Origin: Phellopilus nigrolimitatus | Lineage: Eukaryota; Basidiomycota; Agaricomycetes; Hymenochaetales; Hymenochaetaceae | Direction of reading: 5' to 3' | Assembly (NCBI GenBank): GCA_021029095.1 | Contig: JAJOHG010000104.1 | Location: forward strand, 1 to 64,000 | Length of the DNA stretch: 64,000 bases | Part shown: positions 45,684 to 55,376 of the stretch, one piece after another | Numbering within the stretch: the stretch's first letter is position 1 | How the letters are laid out: each line of letters begins with the position of its first letter | Notes under the pieces: generated by a model | Told to the model about the DNA's origin: nothing | Databases searched by the model: none | Seen by the model: only the letters and a program-made list of their open reading frames with translations | Position numbers and translations under genes: made by a program

Positions 45684-45944
45684 TAGAGCGTAGCACGACT
45701 CCCTGGAACCCGTGGGTATTTGCGACCCGACTCGGACTGCAGATCCGTATTCACGGATCACCCGTGCACGGGTGACCCGTGGGAAACGGGTTTTCGCGGG
45801 TCCAGGTTGAGAATTTGTGTTTTTTCAAAACCTGCGGGTAATTCACACGGGTTTTCAAGGAAAGTGTAGCAAAGGTACATCTATTTGTATATCATATGTA
45901 AGTATGATATGTACATAGCAGGCAAGGGTTCCAAAGGAGTCAGA

Positions 45945-46600
45945 GATAAATGTGGGTATGGCGGATTGGGATGCCATCGCGCGCTCTACGCGTCTCAACG
46001 GCTCTGGCAAATCCAACATCTTGGACGCGATCTGCTTCGTGCTCGGAATCACGAACGTGTCCTCAGTAAGAAATACGCACTGTATGATTCAGATGCGCGC
46101 TCAGAACCAGCAGGACCTCATTTACAAGCGTGGTCAGGCCGGGATAACGAAAGCCAGCGTCACGATCGTCTTCGACAATTTCAGATCGCGACAAAAGGCC
46201 TGTCGGACTGGAGAACTGCAAACAGATCACAGTCACGCGCCAAATAGCTCTGCCTAGCGTTTCCAAGTATTTGCTCAACGGACACAAGTCGCAGCAGCAC
46301 ACCATCCAGACGCTTTTCCAAGGTGTGCAGCTGAACATCAACAACCCGAACTTCCTTATTATACAGGGCCGCATCACGAAGGTAGGCATATTATGATATA
46401 ATCCAACGCTATCTCATCGTCGAACAGGTCTTGAATATGCGACCTCAAGAAATCCTGGGCATGGTAGAGGAGGCGGCCGGCACACGCATGTTTGAAGAGC
46501 AGAAGGACAAGGCCAAGAAGACCATGGGCAAGAAGGAGAAGCGTGTCGACGAAATCACATCCCTGCTCGCTGAAGAGATCATCCCAAAGCTCGACACACT
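45945..46600 (+). pseudogene. Captured SMC2 (condensin) 5' fragment
   Basis: Encodes the N-terminal ATPase half-site of SMC2: [14 protein letters not shown] (Walker A), intron at about 46060-46092, [25 protein letters not shown], then after a second intron V-L-N-M-R-P-Q-E-I-L-G-M-V-E-E-A-A-G-T. It ends abruptly after P-K-L-D-T-L. The part before Walker A is shortened and frameshifted. Retained introns point to DNA-level capture. Confidence 0.85.
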
Positions 46601-47815
46601 TACCTCCGGCTCCACCTCCCCGTCCGCCTCTTCCACAAGCGCCAGCGCCTCCTGCGCTTCGTGCGTCTGCGCCGGCTCCGGCTTTACCTCCACCTGCGCA
46701 AACAAAGCGCGCACCTTGAGACGAACGTCGCGCTCGCGCGCTTGCTCTGCATACTCGCGGATGCAGACGTGGCTGTACGGCTGGAGGTGCGCCTTCGCGG
46801 GGGTAGTCGTCAAGGAGAAATGTCGTGTACGCACTGTGCGGCTCCCGCGGGGGTTCAGCGCTAGGCGCGGAAGTGGGAGCGTTGGCAGAGGAGGTACTGG
46901 GGGTGGAAGAGGCGAGCCCAGGGCTTCGCGAGGTCTTTCGTTGTTTGTGTTTTTTTTCGCTAGGGGCAGGTAAGAACTAGTTAGAGAACGATAGGGAAAG
47001 AAGAAGCGTACATTAGTCGCCATGTGAGAGGCCGAGCGTGTCGCGTGCCCAGACGGCGACGAACCCTTCGTCTGCGTCGCACGCTGCGGTGCCGGCAAGA
47101 GGCACACCGAAGAGCGCGTCAAAGAAGCAGCAGCGCACCCATCTTGTCGATGTTGTGCGGTTGCGCGCTGGAGCAGACCATCGAGTCGAGCCACGCGCGC
47201 GTGCGCGGCGTGAAGCGGAAGTCGCGCAGCGCGGGCATGTACGGCCGCGGGTGCGGCACGCCGCGCGCGGTGCGCACAAGGAGCGTGCCGTTGAGATCGA
47301 GGATGACCAACTCGCGCGGGGCGGATGGGAAGGGCTGGAGGGGAGAGACGCGACCTGGATGTAGTCTGGAGACGGGGATGACGGGAGGGGCGCGGGCGGG
47401 GGTGAGGGCGTAGGTGTGCGGCGGTGTCGAGGCGAGAACGCCGGGCCTGCGAGATAGGTGCTGTATGAGCGCTGCTGCTGGTAGTTGTGCCTGTAGGCCG
47501 ACCTGTCATGATAGCCCGCCTCGTAGAACGCAGGCTCGTCGCACGGCTCGCTCGACGCGGAGTAGTACTCGCTGTACCCAGATTGCAACAAGGACGGCGG
47601 CGCGTCGTGCTCGTACGAGTAGTCGCTGTAGCCGTCGCCCCTGCTCGCGTAGTGCTCGCGCTGCCACCGGGCACTGCGCGGACTCCAGTGGCCGAAGGCG
47701 GGCGCCTGCGCAGCCCAGGCGTCGTTGTGCGGGTCGTCGTAGAAGCGTCCACCGGAGGAGCTGCTGCCCGACGGAGTGAGATGTCACTCAGCCAGTGCGA
47801 CCTGGGTCAATGATT
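46600..47815 (-). pseudogene. Captured FCP1/NIF-type HAD phosphatase fragment
   Basis: Read on the minus strand: a Tyr/Ser/Pro-rich N-terminus, the catalytic D-L-N-G-T-L-L block at about 47300, H-P-R-P-Y-M-P-A-L-R-D-F, M-V-C-S-S-A-Q-P-H-N-I, V-A-V-W-A-R-D-T-L-G-L, then across an intron K-K-T-Q-T-T-K-D-L-A-K-P-W-A, L-L-D-D, and A-K-A-H-L-Q-P-Y-S-H-V-C-I-R-E-Y. At least three frameshifts separate these blocks. The right border ends at a GTAAGT donor beside the SMC2 piece. The family is NIF-like CTD phosphatase; the exact gene is unknown. Confidence 0.7.
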
Positions 47816-47994
47816 AGAGGGGTCGGAAACATCCGAGCACCTTGTTTTATCGACAATGCATCTAGGCACCTGTTTAATTTATTTTCGCACTTCACAACAA
47901 AATAAATATATGGAATGAGAGCCCTCGATGAGTTGGTTCTGCTCGTGCTTTTTTCTTTGCTTAGCACTCCTTGGAAAAAAAGTTATTGTCTTCC

Positions 47995-48757
47995 ACTTAT
48001 GTTGTAGCTGTATTAGTCAGCCCAACATGTCCCCACCAAAACGCCTGTCTGTTCCCGGCTAATGTGCTCAAATAAGAGATAGAAAAAGTACAGTTTTCGC
48101 GAATTATGTGTACCGGCATAGTAAAGCAATATAAGGTGACGTCGAAAGCGATGATCGCGATCTTCGTCCTATTGTCATCGTTCGGAATTCTATCGAGCGA
48201 CTCGAGTAGTGACCGACAGGCAGTCGCGACTATACCGGTCGAGACAGCGGCATAGATCATGTCAACGAAGAAGCAGTAAAACACAGGCTGGGGCGGGCGG
48301 ACCATGTATTCTGTCGGTGCAACGAGTTCGACCAGCTCTGCGCGTGCCCACCTGTCCCTAGTCAAAAATTTGCGGCACCTCATTGGACATCATGCAAAGC
48401 ATGCAATACCATTGGTTGCCGCCGTCGATGAACTGCACGAAGGGTTCTGCAACAGCGGCAGCACGAGATGACAGTGTCGGTGATGCACAGGATCGGAGTA
48501 TCGCCCTCTTTGAGCGAGTGGTATGGCGTGAGGACGAGTCCAAAAAGCAATTTGGACTTGTTGAGCAGTGCGGAGGTCGTCAGGACCGCATTGAATGTGC
48601 AGCACTGGTAGGGTGGGTCCGCATTTGCGCACGGCGATGGCGAGATGCATGCATTCAGCGGCAAGCGAATCTCAGGATGCGGCGCGTACAGCTCGTGCAG
48701 GTCGGGTGGGGCCGTCAGTAGGTTTGTGGTATACAGTGTGTGGGGATTTTGCTTACT
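47995..48757 (-). pseudogene. Captured SEC24 (COPII coat) fragment
   Basis: Blocks of SEC24 in order on the minus strand: T-T-N-L-L-T-A-P-P-D-L, P-E-I-R-L-P, N-K-S-K-L-L-F-G-L-V-L-T-P-Y, the zinc-finger region F-V-Q-F-I-D-G-G-N-Q-W-Y-C-M-L-C, V-P-Q-I-F-D, then the trunk-domain segment [12 protein letters not shown] and [13 protein letters not shown]. Frames shift near 48440 and 48360, and one zinc ligand pair is degraded. Confidence 0.85.
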
Positions 48758-48759
48758 CA

Positions 48760-48900
48760 AATTGCAGTCTCGCCCACACAATGCACTCTTCGAAGGTCAA
48801 TGACTTGTTCTTGACTAAGTAAGAGACGATCTGGGTGCTGTCTGGTATGCCTCCGTGTAGTTTGGCTCAGTAAGATAGGAGTTCACGGCTTTGGTTACAA
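48760..48900 (-). pseudogene. Captured UBA1 (ubiquitin E1) fragment
   Basis: Minus-strand pieces S-Y-L-T-E-P-N-Y and, after a small frame change, S-L-T-F-E-E-C-I-V-W-A-R-L-Q-F-E followed by a GTAAGC donor. This resembles the segment of fungal UBA1 between the catalytic-cysteine domain and the N-F-P motif. It is short, so the call is less firm than for the other three fragments. Confidence 0.55.
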
Positions 48901-49085
48901 AAACCTGTGAAGATCCGCAAACTGACCCTTGACCTCCGTGACCTGCACCCGTGGGTTTTTGGGGACCCGTAGGTCCGAGTCCGAACAGGTCCGGGTCAAG
49001 CCGGGTCCAGGTTGGGAAATTTAAGCCACGGGTGACCCGCCAACAGGTCCGGGTCAACCCGAGGTTCTACTCGTGCCAGGCTCTA

Positions 49086-52000
49086 GCATTCACCAAGTTG
49101 AAATCAAGGCTTAATGCTATGAAGCCAAACATGAATCTTTATCTTGACGCAAGCATACAAGCTGTAGTTGTTCATATTGAAGAGGTTGCTGAAGCAGTTC
49201 TTAGAAACCGTGAGCTTCATGTATTTTCAGACAGAATCTGTCATTGACAGGACCCTTGTAGAAGAGCTCATTCTTAGCAACCGTAAGCTTTATGTGTTTT
49301 CAGACAGAAGCTGTCACTGACAGGAAACATTTGTAGAAGAGCACATTCTACTCAAGGAGTTGCAGCCAGTCATTTCAGCTTATTATGACCCAAAACATTC
49401 CTGTTTGTCAGGCACAAGAGTAAACCTTTTGCAGGAAATTGGTGACTGGTCCACTACTCAGGGTCAAACATCCAAACTTTTCTGGATGCATGGCATTGCT
49501 GGTTCAGGGAAGAGCACCATTGCATCCTCTGTTGCATCCATGTCCTATGCTAATAAGTGCCTTGCTGGATGCTTCTTCTTCAAGAGGGACATACCAGAGC
49601 GCAGGAATCCACAATCTCTATTTCCTTCTTTGACTTACAGCCTTGCTATTCTCTTCAAACCTTTCAGGGATGCTATTTTTCAGGTGCTGCAAACAGACCC
49701 AGTCATTGCTGGCAAGGCAGTTTCTCTGCAGTTTGAGGCACTTTTCAGAGGTCCAATTTCTAAATGCAGCCAAAGCTCTCCATTAAAACCTATCATCATG
49801 GTTATAGATGCTTTGGATGAGTGTGGAGATGCTCAGGACAGGTCTATGATTGCTTCATACCTCACACAGCTGGCAAATCTTGCACCTTGGCTCAAGGTCT
49901 TTGTTTCCAGCAGGCCATACCATGAGCTCCAGGACAGCTTTAACATGACCAGCCATCCCTGGGTTCACAAACTAGATCTGAACAATGTTGATGCCAGGCA
50001 GGATATTTATACATTCACAGAGTTGCAGATAAAGGCTATCCTTGAACCAGACTCAAAGTGGCTCCAGGAGGAGAATGTCAGGGCACTCTCAGATAGAGCT
50101 GCTGGTCTCTTCATATGGATAAGCACTGTTGCCAGATTCATTGCAGATGAATATGAGAAAGAAACTGCACTTCAGGAGATCCTTCTTGGAACATTCTCAG
50201 CAGCAGATGGACCAGAAGTTGCATTGGATGAGCTCTACAGCTTTGTGCTTCGTGGAATCAAAGGCAGTGGACGAAACCAAAAGCTCTTAAACACTGTCCT
50301 TGGTGTTATTGTCAGTACAGCCAGAAACAGACCCCTTCCTGTGTCTGGGATATTTGATCTTCTACCTAGTGTCCTTTTTAGCTCTCAACCAGCTGTGCAG
50401 GCAATTTTAAAGGACCTACAGTCTGTTCTGTATAAAGATAGTGCTCTTGATGGAGCTATCCGAGTCTGCCATCCTTCCTTCCTTGATTTCATGACCAAAA
50501 AATCACGCTCAGGGCCATTCTGGACCAATCCTACCCAAGTTGATTCAGAAATGGCTACAAGGTGCCTCCAGATTATGCACTCCCAACTCAAGTTCAATAT
50601 CTGCAAGCTAGAGTCCTCTCATGTGCCAAATAAGGACATCACAGATCTCCAGCACAAGGTTTCACAACATATTCCCCAGTCACTCCAGTACAGCTGCAGA
50701 TATTGGATGGACCATATTTCTTATTCAGAGGTTGCTGTCACTGTTCATCAAGTGCATGATCTAGTTCAGGATATCCTGTGCCAGCCAAAAGCTTTGTTTT
50801 GGCTTGAGGCTCTGAGCTTGATGGGAGAGCTGAAATCAAGCATTGACATTTTAGATAAGGCCTCACTTGTGTTCAAGGTAAATTTGTCAACTTAAACTTG
50901 ACTACAATAGTCACTCATGCATTTTATGTTCAGGATTCCAGTGGGATTGGAGAAGCTTCCACAGATCTCTACAGATTTGTTTCTGCATTCTATGAAGCTA
51001 TAGCAACCAGCACACCCCATCTTTATGTTTCTGCCTTATCCTGGGCTCCATCAGACAGTTATGTAGCCAAAGTGTTCTATGCCTCATTCTCCAATCAGTC
51101 TTTTTTTGTCTCTGGAAAACCCAAGACTTGGAGGAGCAATTTATGGTCAACAGACACTGGAAGCCTTGTCTCTTGTGTTGCCTACTCACCAGATGGAAGG
51201 TACATTGTGTCTGACTTAGGTATCTGCAACACCATTGGCATTTGGGATGCTCAGACTGGGAAGCAAATAGGAGAGCCATTCACAGGACATTCAAGTTGGG
51301 TCAGAACTGTTGCATACTCTCCTGATGGAAAGCACATTGTCTCTGGCTCAGATGACAAGACCATCTGTATTTGGGAAGCCCAAACTGGGAAGCAAGTAGG
51401 AGAACCATTCACTGGACATACAAAGAGGGTCACTTCTGTTGCCTACTCCCCTGATGGAAGGCACATAGCATCTGGCTCGGAGGACAGAACCATCTGCATT
51501 TGGGATGCCCAGACTGGGGCACAAGTAGGAGGGGCACTCACAGGGCATTCATCTAGGGTTTTGGCTGTTGCCTACTCCCCTGATGGAATGCATATTGTGT
51601 CTGGCTCAAGTGACAACTCCATCTGTGTTTGGGATGCTCAGACTGGGAAGCAAGTAGGAGAGCCACTCAGAGGACACTTAGAAGCTGTTGAGTCTGTTGC
51701 CTACTCTCCCGATGGAAGGCACATTGTATCTGGTTCATTGGACGACACCATCTGCATTTGGGATTCCCAGACTGGAAAACAAGTAAGAGAGCCGCTCACA
51801 GGACATTCAAGTTGGGTTTTTTCTGTTGTCTACTCCCCTGATGGAAAGCACATTGTGTCTGGCTCACATGACAAGACCATCTGCATTTGGGATGCTCAGA
51901 CTGGGAAGCAAGTAGGAGAGCCACTCAGAGGACACTTAGAAGCTGTTCAGTCTATTGCCTACTCCCCTGATGGAAGGCACATTGTGTCTGGTTCATGGGA

Positions 52001-53324
52001 CAAGACCATCCGTATCTGGGATTCCCAGACTGGGACACAAGTAGGAGATGCGCTCACAGGACACTTTGAAACTGTTAAGTCTGTTGCCTACTCTCCTGAT
52101 GGAAGGCACATTGTGTCTGGTTCAAAGGACAAGACCATCTGCATTTGGGATGCAAAGACTGGGAAGCAAGTAAGAGAGCCACTCACAGGACATTTAGATG
52201 AGGTCACTTCTGTTGCATACTCCCCTGATCAAAGGCACATTGTCTCTGGCTCAGATGACAAGACCATCTGCATTTGGGATGCTCAGACTGGGAAACAAGT
52301 AGGAGAGCCACTCACAGGACATTCACGTATGGTTCTTTCTGTTGCCTACTCCCCTGATGGAAAGCACATTGTCTCTGGCTTGGAGGACACAACCATATGT
52401 ATTTGGGATGCTCAGACTAGGAAGCGAGTAGGAGAAACACTCACATGGCTTTCAAATGCTGTCAATTCTGTTGCGTACTCCCCTGATGGAAAACACATTG
52501 TGTCTGGTTCATGTGAAATCTTCTGTATTTGGGATGCTCAGACTGGGAAGCAAGTAGGCAAGCCATTCACTGGACATTCAAGCTTTGTCAATTCTGTTGC
52601 CTACTGCCCTGATGGAAGGCACATAGTGTCTGGCTCGGTGGACAGGACCATCTGCATTTGGGATGCACAGACTGGGAAACAAGTAGGAGAGCCACTCACA
52701 GGACACTTAGAAGCTGTCAATTCTGTTGCCTACTCCCCTGATGGAAGGCACATAGCGTCTGGCTCAGATGACAAGACTGTCCGCATTTGGGATGCCCAGA
52801 CTGGGACACAAGTAGGAGATGCACTCACAGGACATTCAGATTGGGTCACTTCTGTTGCATACTCCCCTGATGGAAGGCATATTGTGTCTGGTTCATGGGA
52901 CAGCACCATCCGTATCTGGGATGCAGATACTGAATCAGAAGGTTTCCTACTGAATCAGCAACTTCCAAAGGAAATTTTAGGAGATGGGTGGTACAGGACA
53001 CCATCAGGTGAACTGTCGCTCTGGGTTCCTCATGAATATAGAGATGGATTCTGTGACAAGAGTGACATGTGCATTCAAGAAGCTCGGCCAAGGTTTCCTG
53101 CAAGGCTGGACTGGCCGAAGTTCCATCACTATAGAGGTCCTAGCTGGACACAGATTTTTGATGAGCCTTGTTCTTCAGGTGTAAGTTACCATGCTTTTGT
53201 TGTTGTAGTTCGATTTCTTACTAACAAAAGGAATTATTTTTTAGTCTGGAATGTAAAGACGACTTCGATCCATACCGAAGATCTAATACGCTGGATTTTG
53301 TCCAGTAGGGTTGTGGAGGAGTAA
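49086..53324 (+). CDS. NACHT domain plus 14 WD40 repeats (NLR-type), downstream part of the split gene
   Basis: STAND-class signal-transduction ATPase of the fungal NLR type, thought to act in non-self recognition. Helical linker from K-L-K-S-R-L, then NACHT: Walker A G-I-A-G-S-G-K-S-T near 49500, Walker B I-I-M-V-I-D-A-L-D-E-C near 49800, sensor-like S-S-R-P-Y near 49910. The exon ends at 50877 and the next starts at 50934. WD40 units of 43 residues run from about 51166 to 52930. The frame is open to the stop at 53324, but a good intron (donor 53181, acceptor before 53244) would end the protein at 53255. It lacks its own 5' end because of the hAT-like insertion, so expression is uncertain. 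Confidence 0.85.
49198..49340 (+). repeat. Tandem ~70-bp duplication containing a 41-nt intron-like unit
   Basis: Two adjacent copies of a segment running from TTCTTAG.AACCGT through TTTTCAGACAGAA to GTAGAAGAGC. Each contains GT(G/A)AGC...TGACAG, so the duplication copied an exon-intron border in the linker before the NACHT domain. Confidence 0.6.
51166..52930 (+). repeat. Fourteen near-identical WD40 repeats (129-bp period)
   Basis: Each unit follows S-V-A-Y-S-P-D-G-R-H-I-V-S-G-S, then I-C-I-W-D-A-Q-T-G-K-Q-V-G-E-P-L-T-G-H. Unit 10 has lost the G-H (T-W-L-S) and unit 11 is one residue short. Fourteen units would make two seven-bladed propellers. The residues after G-H and those after S-G-S vary most between units. 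Confidence 0.85.
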
Positions 53325-53329
53325 TACGA

Positions 53330-53640
53330 GATGGCCAGGTATGGATATGTAATGGTCTCGCATGTCAAATGTACTTTGTTTCGGAGATGCGGATGTATAT
53401 AGTCGAAGAAATAGTTTTCACGCTAGGATGTTGCACAGATTGCATGAACTTCAGGGTGTCTTTACAGAAAAGAAAGGGAAAAAAAGACACGACCTGTCAA
53501 AGACGACGTCGCGATATTGAACTGATTTATGAATTTAACTTGTGAGTATTCGGATAACTGAGTAAATTCTCCTTAAACGGGGGTAGACAGACCTTGGGTC
53601 GGACTTCCCTGTGCGCACTACGGGTATACGGCGCAGCGTT
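53330..53640. other. 3' flank of the NLR gene, nothing supported
   Basis: AT-rich sequence between the NLR stop and the gene-fragment cluster. No feature recognised. Confidence 0.4.
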
Positions 53641-53643
53641 AAT

Positions 53644-54690
53644 TCATATAAGTTCCAATGATGCTAACCTTCCATCCTGCCCCGCCTCTGGGTCACACAA
53701 GCAGCTCCGCATGCTCACCCCGAGCGCCTTCAGTTCCATGCGTGCCAGCCGCTGACCAGCAGTGAGCAAGTCCAGCGCACGTCCCTCGCCGTCGACGTCC
53801 ATCTCCACCGCATGGGAGGCAGGCCTCCGAGGATCCACGTCCGCGTCCTTGCAATCTAACTCCTCCGTCGCTGCGATCCACTTTGCAAGCTGCCGGATCT
53901 CCGCAGGGTCCGCGAAGCCCCACCACCTCTCCTCTTCGGCACCGCCGCTGCTACCGCCCACACCCCACACAGCCAGAAACCATCCCCATTTGCGCAGCCC
54001 CTCGTGCTCCTCTGCGTCCGAGGCCGGCGCCCGCTTTTTCGTGCGCCGGTGCACGGATGCTGCACGTTCCCCCGCGCATCCCGCTCGAGCGGCGCGAGGC
54101 ACGGGTTCGCAGCCTGAAGCGCGAGCGCATGCGCGTGCTCGATCACTGACAGCCGCGCCTTGTCTTATTCCGCGTCCTTCGCAGGAGGGCCAGCCTTGGC
54201 TTTCTTCGCGTTGCCTTCGTCAAAGCCGACGCCCAGCCCCATCTCCGCCCCTTCCGCCGTCCACCTCTTGTTCACCTTCGCCCAGTACTCGCGGTTCTCC
54301 TCCCGTCCATCCGCGCAGCCTTGCTCAATCTCCACGCACACCGACACGCCCGCAGCGCGTTCTCGCAGAGCGCAAGGAGCGGGGGAGTTGCTGTGTCGCG
54401 TGCGTCACCGGGGGCCCGGTGGTGACGAGCAACGTGTCCTCCGAGACGGAGCGGTGGGACGGGCGCTGTGAGTTCGCGTGAGCAGATTCGCGTGCTCGTC
54501 CGTGGAGGCAGGATCGACTCAGACTCGGAGTCGGACTCACTAGTTGGCGGTGGGAGTGCAGGGTCCGGAATCGACACAGAGAAGACGGCGTGTAGGAGTG
54601 TAGTGCGGAGGGTGCTAAGATGGACCCACAGAGACGCGGGTCTCGCCCTGCGCCAGCAATGTTCTTAAGCGTATCCTTAATCATCTAATT
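53644..54690 (-). pseudogene. Unidentified nuclear-protein-like gene fragment
   Basis: Minus-strand frames with coding-like composition: an acidic Ser/Glu stretch (S-E-S-D-S-E-S-E-S near 54530), then E-Y-W-A-K-V-N-K-R-W-T, then W-F-L-A-V-W-G-V-G-G, E-E-R-W-W-G-F-A-D-P-A-E-I and an L-A-R-M-E-L-K-A-L-G-V stretch. The W-G-F-x-D-P-x-E-I pattern is reminiscent of the WHIM region of DDT/WHIM chromatin-remodelling accessory proteins, but this is a weak resemblance. Frames change at least twice. Probably a fragment. Confidence 0.3.
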
Positions 54691-54699
54691 TTTAAAGAA

Positions 54700-55090
54700 G
54701 GACGAGTAGAGTAAGTCTCAACATTTACGAGATTACCATCCATAAGCGTTTCCTCAACTTACCTTCTGCTCCTCCGGCTCGGTGTCTGCAGCGAACAAGT
54801 CGAGCACGTTGAGGACGAGCGACTTTGGTCATACGTCGCTCCAGGTATCAAACACACCGATACCCGAGGTTTCACACCGAACCTCAAGAGCGTCGCGAAG
54901 GATAACATGAGCTGTTAATGATACTATAAACGGACAATATGTAAGGCTAAAAGTTGAAGGACATACACGAAGAACCGGTTTTCCACCTGGGTCTGGTCAG
55001 TGTCTGTCGGCACTGCAGTCTACATGGGCTCGTGAACCGCCTTCCCCGGCGCAAAGCACGCGGCTCCGGCTTGATAGGTTCGGTGGGTTT
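54700..55090. other. Spacer within the gene-fragment cluster
   Basis: Possibly more decayed coding sequence, but no block I can assign to a family. Confidence 0.3.
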
Positions 55091-55094
55091 CTCT

Positions 55095-55185
55095 GGAGGC
55101 TTCGTAATGGGAGGACGAGACCAGCCATGTACTTTATCGATCGTCTCGCACTTGGTGCAGGTAACGAGGAGGGAGACACAGTATT
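55095..55185 (+). pseudogene. Short topoisomerase I core fragment
   Basis: Reads [19 protein letters not shown], the counterpart of TOP1 exon 6 around 37690-37760, where the functional gene has [11 protein letters not shown]. The conserved Arg of R-A-G-N-E is replaced. Flanks do not continue the similarity. Confidence 0.7.
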
Positions 55186-55376
55186 GAACTTGGGAGTTCG
55201 AGCGCTTCGAAGGAGCGCGGAAAGCCGAGATGCGCTGACATAAACTGACCTAAGATTCGGCCCCTGACGTGCCGCTTCGGCAGCCTGGAGATCAGTCGAT
55301 CAGGTATCGTGCGTTAGATAGCTTTCTGCTTGTCCGTGCTCGCTCTAATTCTCACTTAGAAATCCAAGATATCGAG

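Larger units (their letters stand above)
45684..49085. mobile_element. hAT-like non-autonomous element carrying four captured host-gene fragments
   Basis: Ends: left TAGAGCGTAGCACGA, and the right end reads TAGAGCCTGGCACGA on the opposite strand (15-bp TIR, two mismatches, TAGAG fitting the hAT YARNG rule). An 8-bp duplication GCATTCAC flanks it (45676-45683 and 49086-49093), diagnostic of hAT. Both ends are rich in subterminal CGGGT/ACCCG motifs. Removing the element and one duplication restores the NLR frame. Length 3,402 bp. No transposase is seen. The interior holds pieces of SMC2 (+), an FCP1/NIF-type phosphatase (-), SEC24 (-) and UBA1 (-), with introns retained and frames broken. Confidence 0.85.

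Noticed and set aside
46445..47752. 435-codon minus-strand frame inside the hAT-like element
   Set aside because: It runs through parts of the phosphatase fragment in mixed frames and antisense to SMC2; not a gene of its own.
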